From: Pseudoalteromonas rubra | GTDB lineage: Bacteria > Pseudomonadota > Gammaproteobacteria > Enterobacterales > Alteromonadaceae | Reading direction: 5' to 3' | DNA length: 64,000 nucleotides | Assembly: GCF_001482385.1 (NCBI RefSeq) | Contig: NZ_CP013611.1 | Coordinates: 3,975,501 to 4,039,500, forward strand | Shown here: piece by piece, positions 26,714-34,982 of the stretch | Layout of the letters: each line of letters begins with the position of its first letter | Position numbering within the stretch: position 1 is the stretch's first letter | Translations under genes and position numbers: made by a program | The notes under the pieces: generated by a model | What the model was told of the DNA's origin: nothing | The model's database searches: none | What the model saw: only the letters and a program-made list of their open reading frames with translations

Positions 26714-29700
26714 AAAATAAAGCCCACTTTATGGATAGATTTGTAACTATGCCGGTGCTGGCCGTGGTGTTATCTGCCATGATTTGCATCGGTGGGCTAT
26801 GGTCTGTGTTGAAGATCACCGTCCTGCAATTTCCTAAAATTGAAAGCTCGTCCCTGCTGGTCTCGACCACTTATATTGGCGCATCGGCAGATACAGTAAA
26901 AGGGTTTGTGACCGAACCCATAGAGCGTGTAACAGCCACGGTCCCAGGCATTGACTATGTGGAATCGACCACGACGGCTGGGGTCAGCACAGTAACTGCG
27001 TATCTGAATCTGAATGAAGACAGCTCTAAGGCGCTGGCGGAGCTGACTGCTCGGCTGGGTCAGGTCAGCTATATGTTGCCGTCAGAATCCGAAGATCCGG
27101 TGGTGACTGTACAACGCGCTGACAGACCGCATGCCTTGTTCTATCTGAATATTGAAAATGAAGGCGTGTCGCTTATTCAGCTAACGGATTACTTATCACG
27201 TCAGGTTACACCAGTGCTTAATGGCATTGAGGGTGTACAACGTGTCGCGATAGAAGGTAGCCGTACCCCGGCGCTGCGAGTTGACCTGGACTCAGCGAAA
27301 CTGGATGCATTTGGCCTGAGCGCTGACGAAGTGTACAGCGCACTGGCTGCAAACAACACGATTGCTACCCTGGGCTTTACCGAAACCAGTAAGCAACGCA
27401 TTGACCTGGTTGCCAACACCCAGCTGAAAGATTTAAATGAATTCAAGCGCATGGTTATCAGACAGTCTAACAACGAAACCATTTATCTGCGTGATGTCGC
27501 CACTGTCAGACTGGGCTCTGAGCAGCCCACCATCAGTGCACGTTTAAGCCAGCAAGATACCGTGTATATCTCGGTCTGGCCACTGCCAGGTGCGAACGAA
27601 ATTGCCATTGGTGACGCCTTATATGCGATGACCGATGAAATCAACGAAACACTGCCTGACGGCATCCGCATTAACTATGCCTACGACGGCACCTTATATA
27701 TGCGTGACGCACTGAACGAAATCTTTAAGACGCTGGTTGAAACGGTTGTGTTGGTGGGGGCTGTGGTCTTGTTCATGATGGGCTCATTCAGAAGTGCCGC
27801 AGTACCGCTGGTGACCATTCCTATTTCAATTCTGGGCGCAGTTGCAGCCATGTATGTGGTTGGTTTCTCAATGAACCTGCTGACGGTACTGGCCATCGTG
27901 CTCTCAGTCGGCTTGGTGGTGGATGATGCCATCGTCGTAGTCGAAAACGTTTCGCGTTACATTCGTGAAGGTAAGCCTAAGTTGCAGGCTGCACTGGAAA
28001 GTTCCAGACAACTGTTTGTGCCCATTGTTTCGATGACGCTGACACTGGCGATGGTATATCTGCCAATCGGCTTCCTTTCAGGGCTGACCGGGATCTTATT
28101 TAAAGAATTTGCTTTTACTCTGGCCATTGCCGTAGTCATTTCCGGATTTGTTGCTGTGACCTTGTCGCCTATCATGAGTGCTTATGTAACGCCTCCGGGT
28201 GGCAAAGAAACTAAGCTGACACGCAAAGTAAACGGTGGGTTCGACTGGTTACGTAAAAAGTATAAAACCGTACTGAGTGCTTCATTGAACTGGCGTAATC
28301 AAATTCTGCTGGGCGCCATGGTATTAAGCCTGATGGTCGTGCCGTTTTTCACCGGCTCGAAAAAAGAGTTGGCCCCGGTTGAAGATCAAAGCCAGATTTA
28401 TGTCCTGGTACAGTCTCCGCCTGAGTCATCACTGACTTACAACGAAGACAATATGCATGGTGTGGTTGATACTTTACTGGAAATGCCGGGCACAACGCAG
28501 ATGTGGCAAAACATCTTCACTAACAGTGCATTTGGTGGGGTAGAGTTTATCAGTGCATCGGAGCGTGACTTCACAACGATGTCACTCATCCCTCAGGTAT
28601 ATGGTCGTCTGGCACAATTACCGGGTATTAATCCGCTGCCAATTTTGCCATCCCCTTTACCGACTGCGGGTCAGTTTGATGTGGAAATGGTGGTTAAATC
28701 GTCAGCCAGTTATGAAGAAATGAAACAGTATGCCGATCAGCTGATAGGCAGAGCGTTTGGCAGTGGTCACTTCCTGTATGCAGACACAGACCTGAAAATT
28801 GACTTGCCACAAATTGAAGTAACCCTGAAGCGTGAACAAATTGCAGATTTGGGTATGGACCTGGCCCATGTTAGTCGTCAGCTGGGTATCCTGCTTTCGA
28901 ACAACTATGTGAACCGCTTTGACGCCAGAGGTAAGGCTTACCAGGTCATCCCTGTGGTAGACAGCCAGATTAAAACAGATCCGTCGAAATTGCTGAGCCT
29001 GCAAATTAAGGCACACAACGGCACTATGGTTCCTTTATCTGCTATAGCAGAAATCAACTGGACCACGGTACCGCGTCAGCTGAGCAGCTTTGGTCAACAA
29101 AATGCGTTTCGTATCTTCGGTGGTGTGCTGCCAAGCTCAACCAAAGAAGCGGCACTAACAGCGCTGGAAGAAGCGGCTAAAGAAGTACTGCCTCCTTCTT
29201 ACATGATTGACTATGCAGGTGAATCAAGACAGATCAGACAGCAAGGCAACAGCCTGTTGGGTGTCATGGCGGTGTCTTTAGTAATTGTTTATCTGCTACT
29301 GAGCATTCAGTTCAACAGCTTCAGAGATCCGCTGGTGGTCCTGCTGGGCAGCGTACCGCTGGCAATGATGGGCGCACTGGCACTGTCTTACTTTGAGCTA
29401 ACAACGATGAATATTTACTCTCAGATTGGTTTAATTACTTTGATAGGCTTGATTGCGAAAAACGGTATCTTGATTGTGGAATTCGCGAATCATTTACAAG
29501 AGGAAGGGCGCAGTAAACTGGATGCTGTGGTTGAATCAGCAGCAACCCGGTTACGTCCTATCCTGATGACTACTGCAGCAACGGTGTTGGGTCACTTCCC
29601 ATTGATGCTGGTAACCGGAGCAGGTGCTGAGGCACGTAACAGCATAGGTATTATTCTGGTTGCAGGCATGATGGTAGGCACTTTATTTACCTTGTTTGTA

Positions 29701-29799
29701 TTACCTGCCTTCTACGTAAAACTTGCGACGCGTCGCAAGGCACGTAAGGCCAAAGCTAGGGCAACTGCGAAAGCAACACCCGCACTTGCCATGAGCTAA
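26710..29799 (+). CDS. RND efflux transporter, HAE/AcrB type
   Basis: A 1,029-residue, 12-helix proton-driven pump. Proton-relay residues are present: the Asp pair in SVGLVVDDAIVVVENV (TM4), Lys in LIGLIAKNGILIVEFAN (TM10) and Arg/Thr in ATRLRPILMTTAATVLGHFPLM. Two large periplasmic loops follow TM1 and TM7. It forms a two-gene operon with the adaptor under the MarR-type operator, directly after the pigment operon. This fits self-resistance to or secretion of the locus product. Substrate is inferred from context only. Confidence 0.94.
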   Translation: MKNKAHFMDRFVTMPVLAVVLSAMICIGGLWSVLKITVLQFPKIESSSLLVSTTYIGASADTVKGFVTEPIERVTATVPGIDYVESTTTAGVSTVTAYLNLNEDSSKALAELTARLGQVSYMLPSESEDPVVTVQRADRPHALFYLNIENEGVSLIQLTDYLSRQVTPVLNGIEGVQRVAIEGSRTPALRVDLDSAKLDAFGLSADEVYSALAANNTIATLGFTETSKQRIDLVANTQLKDLNEFKRMVIRQSNNETIYLRDVATVRLGSEQPTISARLSQQDTVYISVWPLPGANEIAIGDALYAMTDEINETLPDGIRINYAYDGTLYMRDALNEIFKTLVETVVLVGAVVLFMMGSFRSAAVPLVTIPISILGAVAAMYVVGFSMNLLTVLAIVLSVGLVVDDAIVVVENVSRYIREGKPKLQAALESSRQLFVPIVSMTLTLAMVYLPIGFLSGLTGILFKEFAFTLAIAVVISGFVAVTLSPIMSAYVTPPGGKETKLTRKVNGGFDWLRKKYKTVLSASLNWRNQILLGAMVLSLMVVPFFTGSKKELAPVEDQSQIYVLVQSPPESSLTYNEDNMHGVVDTLLEMPGTTQMWQNIFTNSAFGGVEFISASERDFTTMSLIPQVYGRLAQLPGINPLPILPSPLPTAGQFDVEMVVKSSASYEEMKQYADQLIGRAFGSGHFLYADTDLKIDLPQIEVTLKREQIADLGMDLAHVSRQLGILLSNNYVNRFDARGKAYQVIPVVDSQIKTDPSKLLSLQIKAHNGTMVPLSAIAEINWTTVPRQLSSFGQQNAFRIFGGVLPSSTKEAALTALEEAAKEVLPPSYMIDYAGESRQIRQQGNSLLGVMAVSLVIVYLLLSIQFNSFRDPLVVLLGSVPLAMMGALALSYFELTTMNIYSQIGLITLIGLIAKNGILIVEFANHLQEEGRSKLDAVVESAATRLRPILMTTAATVLGHFPLMLVTGAGAEARNSIGIILVAGMMVGTLFTLFVLPAFYVKLATRRKARKAKARATAKATPALAMS

Positions 29800-29856
29800 T
29801 CAGTACACCCAGTAACATGCCGCAGAATTCGGGCTTCTAAGGCCCTAAGTCGCAGC

Positions 29857-29885
29857 AAAGCGCCAGCATCGCCTGGCGCTTTTTT
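29857..29885 (+). terminator. Rho-independent terminator of the pigment/pump cluster
   Basis: AGCGCCAG-catcgc-CTGGCGCT followed by a T run, about 60 bp after the RND stop. Confidence 0.9.
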
Positions 29886-30097
29886 GCGTAAGGAGTAACG
29901 CAAAATCTTGTTCGGGGTGTCATCAGATCACTTTGACTTGGTGAAGTTTGGTTCTGTATAAACACAAACCAGGGGGGATAGATATTGGCAGACAAGTTTT
30001 GGAATGGGTGTCTGCTTTTGCTTTTGTGCTATTTGCTATTTTTTCTAAAAATTAAATGGCTTGCAGAGGACGACAGTGTCAAATAGGATGCCCCGGT

Positions 30098-31416
30098 CTG
30101 AGGAATCCCCAGATAATTATATTTCAAATCAATGTGATGGACACGCACGGCATTGTTTGATCTAATTTATTTCGCCAAAAACTAACCAGATAACAACACC
30201 ATGCGTGATATCACCATCCTACACGATATGCTCCGAAAAAACTGCCCCCAAATTCATGCTCGGCGCCTTGATTCATTAATGCTGGCAACTGAGACTTTGC
30301 TCGATAGCAATCAACTCTCACTTACCGAGCTTGGCCGGAATATGAAGGGCCCTGTCGCTGCTAAGCACAATATCAAGCGCATGGACCGGCTGCTTGGCAA
30401 CACAGCCATGCATAACGACCGACTTGCTATTTACCGCTTCCATGCGCGCCTGATATGTGGCGCTAATCCCATGCCTATTTTGCTGGTCGACTGGGCAGAT
30501 GTGCGTGAGCAACTGCGGCTGATGACGTTACGTGCTTCCGTCAGCATTCAGGGACGCTCAATGATAGTGTATGAACGTACCTTCACGTTTGCTCAATACA
30601 ACTCACCTAAGTCCCATCAGCTGTTCCTTGACGAACTTGCCAGCATCCTGCCTGATAAATGTATTCCACTCATCGTGACCGATGCTGGCTATCGAAATAC
30701 CTGGTTTAGACAGGTCGATAAAAAAGGTTGGTTCTGGCTCGGACGGGTGCGTGGCAAAGTCACTTATCAGCATCAAAACAGTGAAGATTGGCATGTAAAT
30801 CAGGCTCTTTATCCATCAGCTACTCCCCGTGGTCGTTATATTGGAGAAGTAAAGCTTGGCCGAAAAAGCCCAATTAGCTGCCATCTTCATTTATATAAAG
30901 CCAAACAAAAAGGCCGTACTGACAGGCGCTCATCAAAAGCAGGCAGGCATCATACCGCCCAAAAAAGTTATCGAACTGGCAGTAAGGAGCCTTGGCTATT
31001 AGCCACTAACCTGCCCGCAGAATTGTTCAAACCCAAACGTGTCGTCTCACTTTACGCCAAACGTATGCAAATCGAAGAAAGCTTTCGAGACCTGAAAAGC
31101 CCCCAATACGGGATGGGTCTGCGGCATAGTAAAAGTCGATGCCCCAACCGGCTCGATATATTGTTATTACTCTCTTTGCTGGCGACCATTATTCTCTGGT
31201 GGATAGGCCTGTATGCCCAACACTCAAATTGGCAACGAAAGTTCCAGGCAAATACCATCAGAGATCGTGCTGTGCTGTCGACTGTCAGGCTCGGCAAAGA
31301 GGTTAGGCGACGAAGCGATTATGTTATGACGGGGAAGCAGCTGCGCTGGGCTATACGTGAATACGTGCGCTTGATACATCTGCTCGGGAGGCCTCAATTA
31401 TGAGGGGATCCCCCAG
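30098..31416 (+). mobile_element. Complete IS10-like (IS4 family) insertion sequence
   Basis: A 1,319-bp element. The left end CTGAGGAATCCCCAGATAAT and the reverse complement of the right end, CTGGGGGATCCCCTCATAAT, match at 16 of 20 positions and have the IS10 CTGANNNATCCCC pattern. The 9 bp TGCCCCGGT flank it exactly at 30089-30097 and 31417-31425. The transposase is intact, and its stop codon lies within the right inverted repeat, so the element looks functional. It inserted just downstream of the RND pump terminator. Confidence 0.93.
30201..31403 (+). CDS. IS10-like (IS4 family) transposase
   Basis: A 400-residue DDE transposase, close to the 402 of IS10. Characteristic blocks: LTELGRNMKGP, KHNIKRMDRLLGN, PILLVDWADVREQ (first Asp), IPLIVTDAGYRNTWF (second Asp), RVRGKVTY, KEPWLLATNLP, and the Y-(2)-R-(3)-E-(6)-K signature in SLYAKRMQIEESFRDLKSPQYGMGLRHS. 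It moves the element by a hairpin cut-and-paste mechanism. Confidence 0.95.
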   Translation: MRDITILHDMLRKNCPQIHARRLDSLMLATETLLDSNQLSLTELGRNMKGPVAAKHNIKRMDRLLGNTAMHNDRLAIYRFHARLICGANPMPILLVDWADVREQLRLMTLRASVSIQGRSMIVYERTFTFAQYNSPKSHQLFLDELASILPDKCIPLIVTDAGYRNTWFRQVDKKGWFWLGRVRGKVTYQHQNSEDWHVNQALYPSATPRGRYIGEVKLGRKSPISCHLHLYKAKQKGRTDRRSSKAGRHHTAQKSYRTGSKEPWLLATNLPAELFKPKRVVSLYAKRMQIEESFRDLKSPQYGMGLRHSKSRCPNRLDILLLLSLLATIILWWIGLYAQHSNWQRKFQANTIRDRAVLSTVRLGKEVRRRSDYVMTGKQLRWAIREYVRLIHLLGRPQL

Positions 31417-31502
31417 TGCCCCGGTATATTGAATAAAATTGGACGCCGAAAAAGAGGCTCCTTCCCACACTCAAATAAATTTAATTGGCAATTATTTAGG
31501 AA

Positions 31503-31997
31503 ATGAGACACTTGCTAGAATCATTATCAACATCTGAGTTAACAGGGATCGCAGCTTTGGCTGTAGCCTGTGGCGCTCTAATTATTGCATACCGTCAATA
31601 TTCGATTTCAAAGACTCAGGCACGGGACATTCACGCGAAGAATCAGTATATGGGTTACTTGAAACTAGCATTTGAACATCCGAAATATGCATTGGCAAGT
31701 TATCCAGAAAACTCACCTCGTTACTTCGAATTTTATCGTAATCGAGATGAGTACACTCGATACGAATTTTATGTGTCGAACCTTATATTTGCAGTGGAAC
31801 AAATTTTGGAGTTGGCAGACTGGAATCAATCTTGGGAAGACACGGTTGTAGATCAGCTAAAATATCATGCAATTTACTTAGATTCTTGTGACTTTCCAGA
31901 GGAACACACGGATAAGCGCCTTCTAAGAATGCGAGAAAAAGCTATTGAGCTATATCTCGGGGATGGGGGGAAACTTGATAGAGATTGGGAAAATTAA
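31503..31997 (+). CDS. Hypothetical small membrane-anchored protein
   Basis: A 164-residue protein with one N-terminal transmembrane helix (LTGIAALAVACGALIIAYR) followed by a soluble helical domain rich in Tyr, Glu and Arg. AGGAA precedes the ATG. I recognise no family. The general form (short outer tail, one helix, cytoplasmic QYSISKTQARD linker) is often seen in small proteins near mobile elements. It starts about 80 bp after the IS10-like copy and is followed by a terminator, so it is probably monocistronic. Confidence 0.6.
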   Translation: MRHLLESLSTSELTGIAALAVACGALIIAYRQYSISKTQARDIHAKNQYMGYLKLAFEHPKYALASYPENSPRYFEFYRNRDEYTRYEFYVSNLIFAVEQILELADWNQSWEDTVVDQLKYHAIYLDSCDFPEEHTDKRLLRMREKAIELYLGDGGKLDRDWEN

Positions 31998-32019
31998 AGC
32001 TAACAAACGCTTAAGCCAC

Positions 32020-32050
32020 AAAGGACGCAAAGCCGATTTGCGTCCTTTTG
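32020..32050. terminator. Terminator between convergent genes
   Basis: AAGGACGCAAA-gccga-TTTGCGTCCTTTT: an 11-bp stem with a T run on the plus strand and A-rich sequence upstream. Confidence 0.85.
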
Positions 32051-32183
32051 TCGTTATTTAGCTTGCTCAGCAGCGCCGGTTGAGCGAGGCGTAATAGGGT
32101 TGGTATAAAAGATATCTTGAGGTTTATTAGCCTGAACAACGGCACAAATGACGACTGCTCTTGACTTCACTAACACCAGTCCA

Positions 32184-33506
32184 CTATGAATACCCCAGCG
32201 CCAGTACTGCGCAGCACCCAGGTTGCGTCTGGCGATTGTGCAAAGACAAACGTCCCTGATGGGCCTCAATGATCTGCTGGCAAAGTACCAGACCAATACC
32301 TGAGCCTTGTTGCTTGGTGCTGTAAAAGGGCACGAATAAGTTGTCGGTGTTTTTTATGCCAGTGCCATTGTCGCAAATGGTAATGCGCACTTGCTGATTG
32401 ATAAGCTGCCAGTCAATCTCTATCTGGCAGTTGACATTGGCTTGCTCTGCGGCATCGCAGGCATTCTTAAACAGGTTGATAAACAGCTGCTCAAATTGTA
32501 CCGGGTCGACGCAGAGCGACAGGTCATGTGCATTGAGCAGATTGAATTCACACTGTGGAAAGAGCTTCTGGCAATTAGCGATAAGCGCGTGTAGTGAGCA
32601 GGTTTTGCGCTCTGGCTCTGGCAGTCGGGCCAGTTGATTATAGCTTTCGATGAACTTACTGAGCTCGCTGGCGCGATGCTGAATAAAGTTTAAGTTCTCG
32701 GTGAGTGGTGCCTGAATGGCCGGCTCACAGCGTTTGTTGACAATTTTTACTAAGGTTTGCGAAATAGAGGTGATCGGAGAGAGTGAGTTGTTTATCTCAT
32801 GGCTCATTACTCTGATCAGCCTTTGCCAGGCGTGGCGCTCTTCGCTACGCAATAAAGAGTGCACATCGGTAATAAACAGCAGTTTATAAGCTTTGCCTTC
32901 ACTTAGGTATTTTTCTGCATGCACATTGTAGCGCTTGGTTTGCAGTGCCACGGGCAGCTCAATTACCTGGCTATGCCCGGACGCCAGTTGGCTGACTGCG
33001 GCCAGTGCCTTAGGGAGGGCCTGTTTTGTATGAGTGTCATCCAGTGCGAACAGAGCTTGTGCAGCAGGGTTAGACAGCGCAATGGTCTGCTGGTCGTCAA
33101 TGGCTAAAATCGCCACATCGATATGCTCAAGTACGGTTTGCACCAGCTGTTGAGATTCCGCTGATTGCCAGCGCTGTGTACTTAAACGTTCGGCAAGCCG
33201 ATTGATGGCATTAAACAGAGGCGTTAGTTCATTTTCATGGGCGCCTGTGTGTGCTCTGAGTGTGTAGTCACCTTGCGCGAGGGCCTCTACCAAATTGGTT
33301 TGGGTGCGCAGCTGGTACACCACTTTTTGTTTGATATACAAGGTACTCCAGGTCAGCACTATCACGCCCAGCAATGCGCACAGCGCCACCAGCCACACCG
33401 ATATGTCGGTGAGCAACATAGTGATAATGAGTAAAAAGAGCAAAGGTACCGCACTGGCAAGATACAAATAGCAGAGCTGAGATTCGTATGACGCTGACTT
33501 AGGCAT
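32184..33506 (-). CDS. NtrB-like sensor histidine kinase
   Basis: A 440-residue protein with two N-terminal transmembrane helices (VPLLFLLIITMLLTDI and VALCALLGVIVLTWSTLYI) and a very short periplasmic loop. A HAMP-like segment and a PAS domain (LEHIDVAILAIDDQQTIALSNPAAQALF) precede the H-box VMSHEINNSLSPITSISQ, the N-box LFINLFKNACDAAEQ and the G-boxes CDNGTGIKN and GSGIGLVLCQQIIEAH. The near-absent periplasmic part suggests sensing within the membrane or cytoplasm. Its gene is 5 bp after that of the sigma-54 response regulator; together they sit downstream of a MacB-type efflux operon. Confidence 0.9.
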   Translation of the reverse strand: MPKSASYESQLCYLYLASAVPLLFLLIITMLLTDISVWLVALCALLGVIVLTWSTLYIKQKVVYQLRTQTNLVEALAQGDYTLRAHTGAHENELTPLFNAINRLAERLSTQRWQSAESQQLVQTVLEHIDVAILAIDDQQTIALSNPAAQALFALDDTHTKQALPKALAAVSQLASGHSQVIELPVALQTKRYNVHAEKYLSEGKAYKLLFITDVHSLLRSEERHAWQRLIRVMSHEINNSLSPITSISQTLVKIVNKRCEPAIQAPLTENLNFIQHRASELSKFIESYNQLARLPEPERKTCSLHALIANCQKLFPQCEFNLLNAHDLSLCVDPVQFEQLFINLFKNACDAAEQANVNCQIEIDWQLINQQVRITICDNGTGIKNTDNLFVPFYSTKQQGSGIGLVLCQQIIEAHQGRLSLHNRQTQPGCCAVLALGYS

Positions 33507-33511
33507 AAGTG

Positions 33512-34894
33512 TTATTTACCTGTTTTATTTAAACGCCGGTAAAAGGTACTGCGGCTCAGCCCTAAGGAGTGCGCAGCGGCAACGGCATCCCCCTGAAAGT
33601 GCGACATACGGCGTTCCAGGGCTTTTTGCTCTAGCTCTGCAAGGGTCATTAGTGGTTCCTGCTCTGTGCCCTCAGTGAATACGGCGCTCTGGCGTGGCTG
33701 CTGCGAAGGTAAATTGAGGTGCGTCACATCAATTTGCTCAGTGGGCGCCAGAATGTGTGCTCGCTCCATCAGGTGAGCCAGCTCTCTGACATTGCCGGGC
33801 CAGTGGTATGCTTGCAGGGCACTTTGTGCTTGCGGCGTTAAAACACGCCCCTGTGCCGCGTACTTATCAATTGAGCGTCTCAAAAAGTGCTGCGCCAGCG
33901 GCAGGATATCGGCCTGACGTTCTCGCAAAGGTGGAATATGTACCTGCACGGTATTAATGCGATATAGCAGATCTTTTCGAAAACTACCTTCGTGCACGGC
34001 GTCGTCCAGGTTGGCATTGGTGGCGGTAATTAAACGAATATTGACTGACTGTGTTTTACTGGCACCGACTTTTTCAAATTGCCTTTCTTCGAGTACGCGC
34101 AGAAGCTTGGCTTGCTGAGAGTAGGGGGTATTGGCAATTTCATCTAAAAACAGCGAACCCTCATCGGCCAGCTCAAAGCGGCCAATGCGGTGCGACTTGG
34201 CATCGGTAAAAGCGCCTTTTATATGGCCAAACATCTCGCTTTCGAATAAGTTTTCGCTGACTGCGCCCATATTTACACTGATCAGCTGCTCGTCTTTTCG
34301 GGGCGATAAATCATGTAAATACCGCGCAAACAGGCTTTTTCCTGTGCCATTTTCTCCCGTCAGCAGCACACTGACATCGCTTTTGGCCACCTGAGACAAA
34401 GTCGACAGAACCTGTTTGATGGGCTCGGAATGGGCAATCAGGCCTGATAAAACACCCAGCTCATTTTGTAGCAGCTGATTGTGAACGGCTAATTTTTGGG
34501 TGCGTTTATGGGCTTTTGCAAGCTGTAGCTGGGTGCGAATGATCGTCAGTAACCGCTCGTTTTCCCATGGCTTTTGAACAAAGTCATTGGCACCCAGTTG
34601 CATCGCTTTAACTGCAATCTCAATACTCCCCCAACCGGTAATGGCAATGATTGGCAAATGTTCATCGTCCGCTCTAATTTGCTCTATCAATGCCAGCCCT
34701 TCCTGGGCGGAGGTGGTATCCTGAGTAAAGTTTAAATCCGAGATCAGTAAGCTAACGGTATGCCGCTTGAGTAGTTGTGTTGCCTGATCTGGCGAACTGG
34801 CTTGTAAACTGGCGTAGCCTTCTTCCAGCAACAGCAGGCTCAATGCATGCCTGATACCTTCATCGTCATCAAGAATTAAAATTGGGTCGTTCAT
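33512..34894 (-). CDS. NtrC-family sigma-54-dependent response regulator
   Basis: A 460-residue protein. Receiver: ILDDDEG, Asp in LLISDLNF, Lys in FVQKPWENE. AAA+ domain: Walker A LTGENGTGKSLFAR, Walker B SLFLDEIANTP, arginine-finger region and the sigma-54 contact loop. That loop reads GAFTDA rather than the consensus GAFTGA, a known but less common variant. A Fis-type helix-turn-helix ends the protein (AVAAAHSLGLSRSTFYRRLNKTG). It activates sigma-54 RNA polymerase; the GG-N10-GC promoter at 39459-39475 in front of the neighbouring efflux operon is the obvious target. Confidence 0.93.
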   Translation of the reverse strand: MNDPILILDDDEGIRHALSLLLLEEGYASLQASSPDQATQLLKRHTVSLLISDLNFTQDTTSAQEGLALIEQIRADDEHLPIIAITGWGSIEIAVKAMQLGANDFVQKPWENERLLTIIRTQLQLAKAHKRTQKLAVHNQLLQNELGVLSGLIAHSEPIKQVLSTLSQVAKSDVSVLLTGENGTGKSLFARYLHDLSPRKDEQLISVNMGAVSENLFESEMFGHIKGAFTDAKSHRIGRFELADEGSLFLDEIANTPYSQQAKLLRVLEERQFEKVGASKTQSVNIRLITATNANLDDAVHEGSFRKDLLYRINTVQVHIPPLRERQADILPLAQHFLRRSIDKYAAQGRVLTPQAQSALQAYHWPGNVRELAHLMERAHILAPTEQIDVTHLNLPSQQPRQSAVFTEGTEQEPLMTLAELEQKALERRMSHFQGDAVAAAHSLGLSRSTFYRRLNKTGK

Positions 34895-34935
34895 AAATGT
34901 GTGTTATCAACCGCTTAAGTGAACTCAGTGTACAA

Positions 34936-34970
34936 CAAAAGCGCAGCGAATATGTAAAAAGCTGCGCTTA
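34936..34970 (-). terminator. Terminator of the MacB-type efflux operon
   Basis: On the minus strand AAGCGCAGC and GCTGCGCTT form a 9-bp stem around a loop of about 13 nt, followed by TTTG. It separates the efflux operon from the regulator/kinase unit. Confidence 0.75.
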
Positions 34971-34982
34971 GTTGCGGGTGTA

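Noticed and set aside
32054..32296. Short minus-strand frame at the end of the NtrB-like kinase gene
   Set aside because: It overlaps the kinase C-terminus in another frame and a terminator; no protein features.
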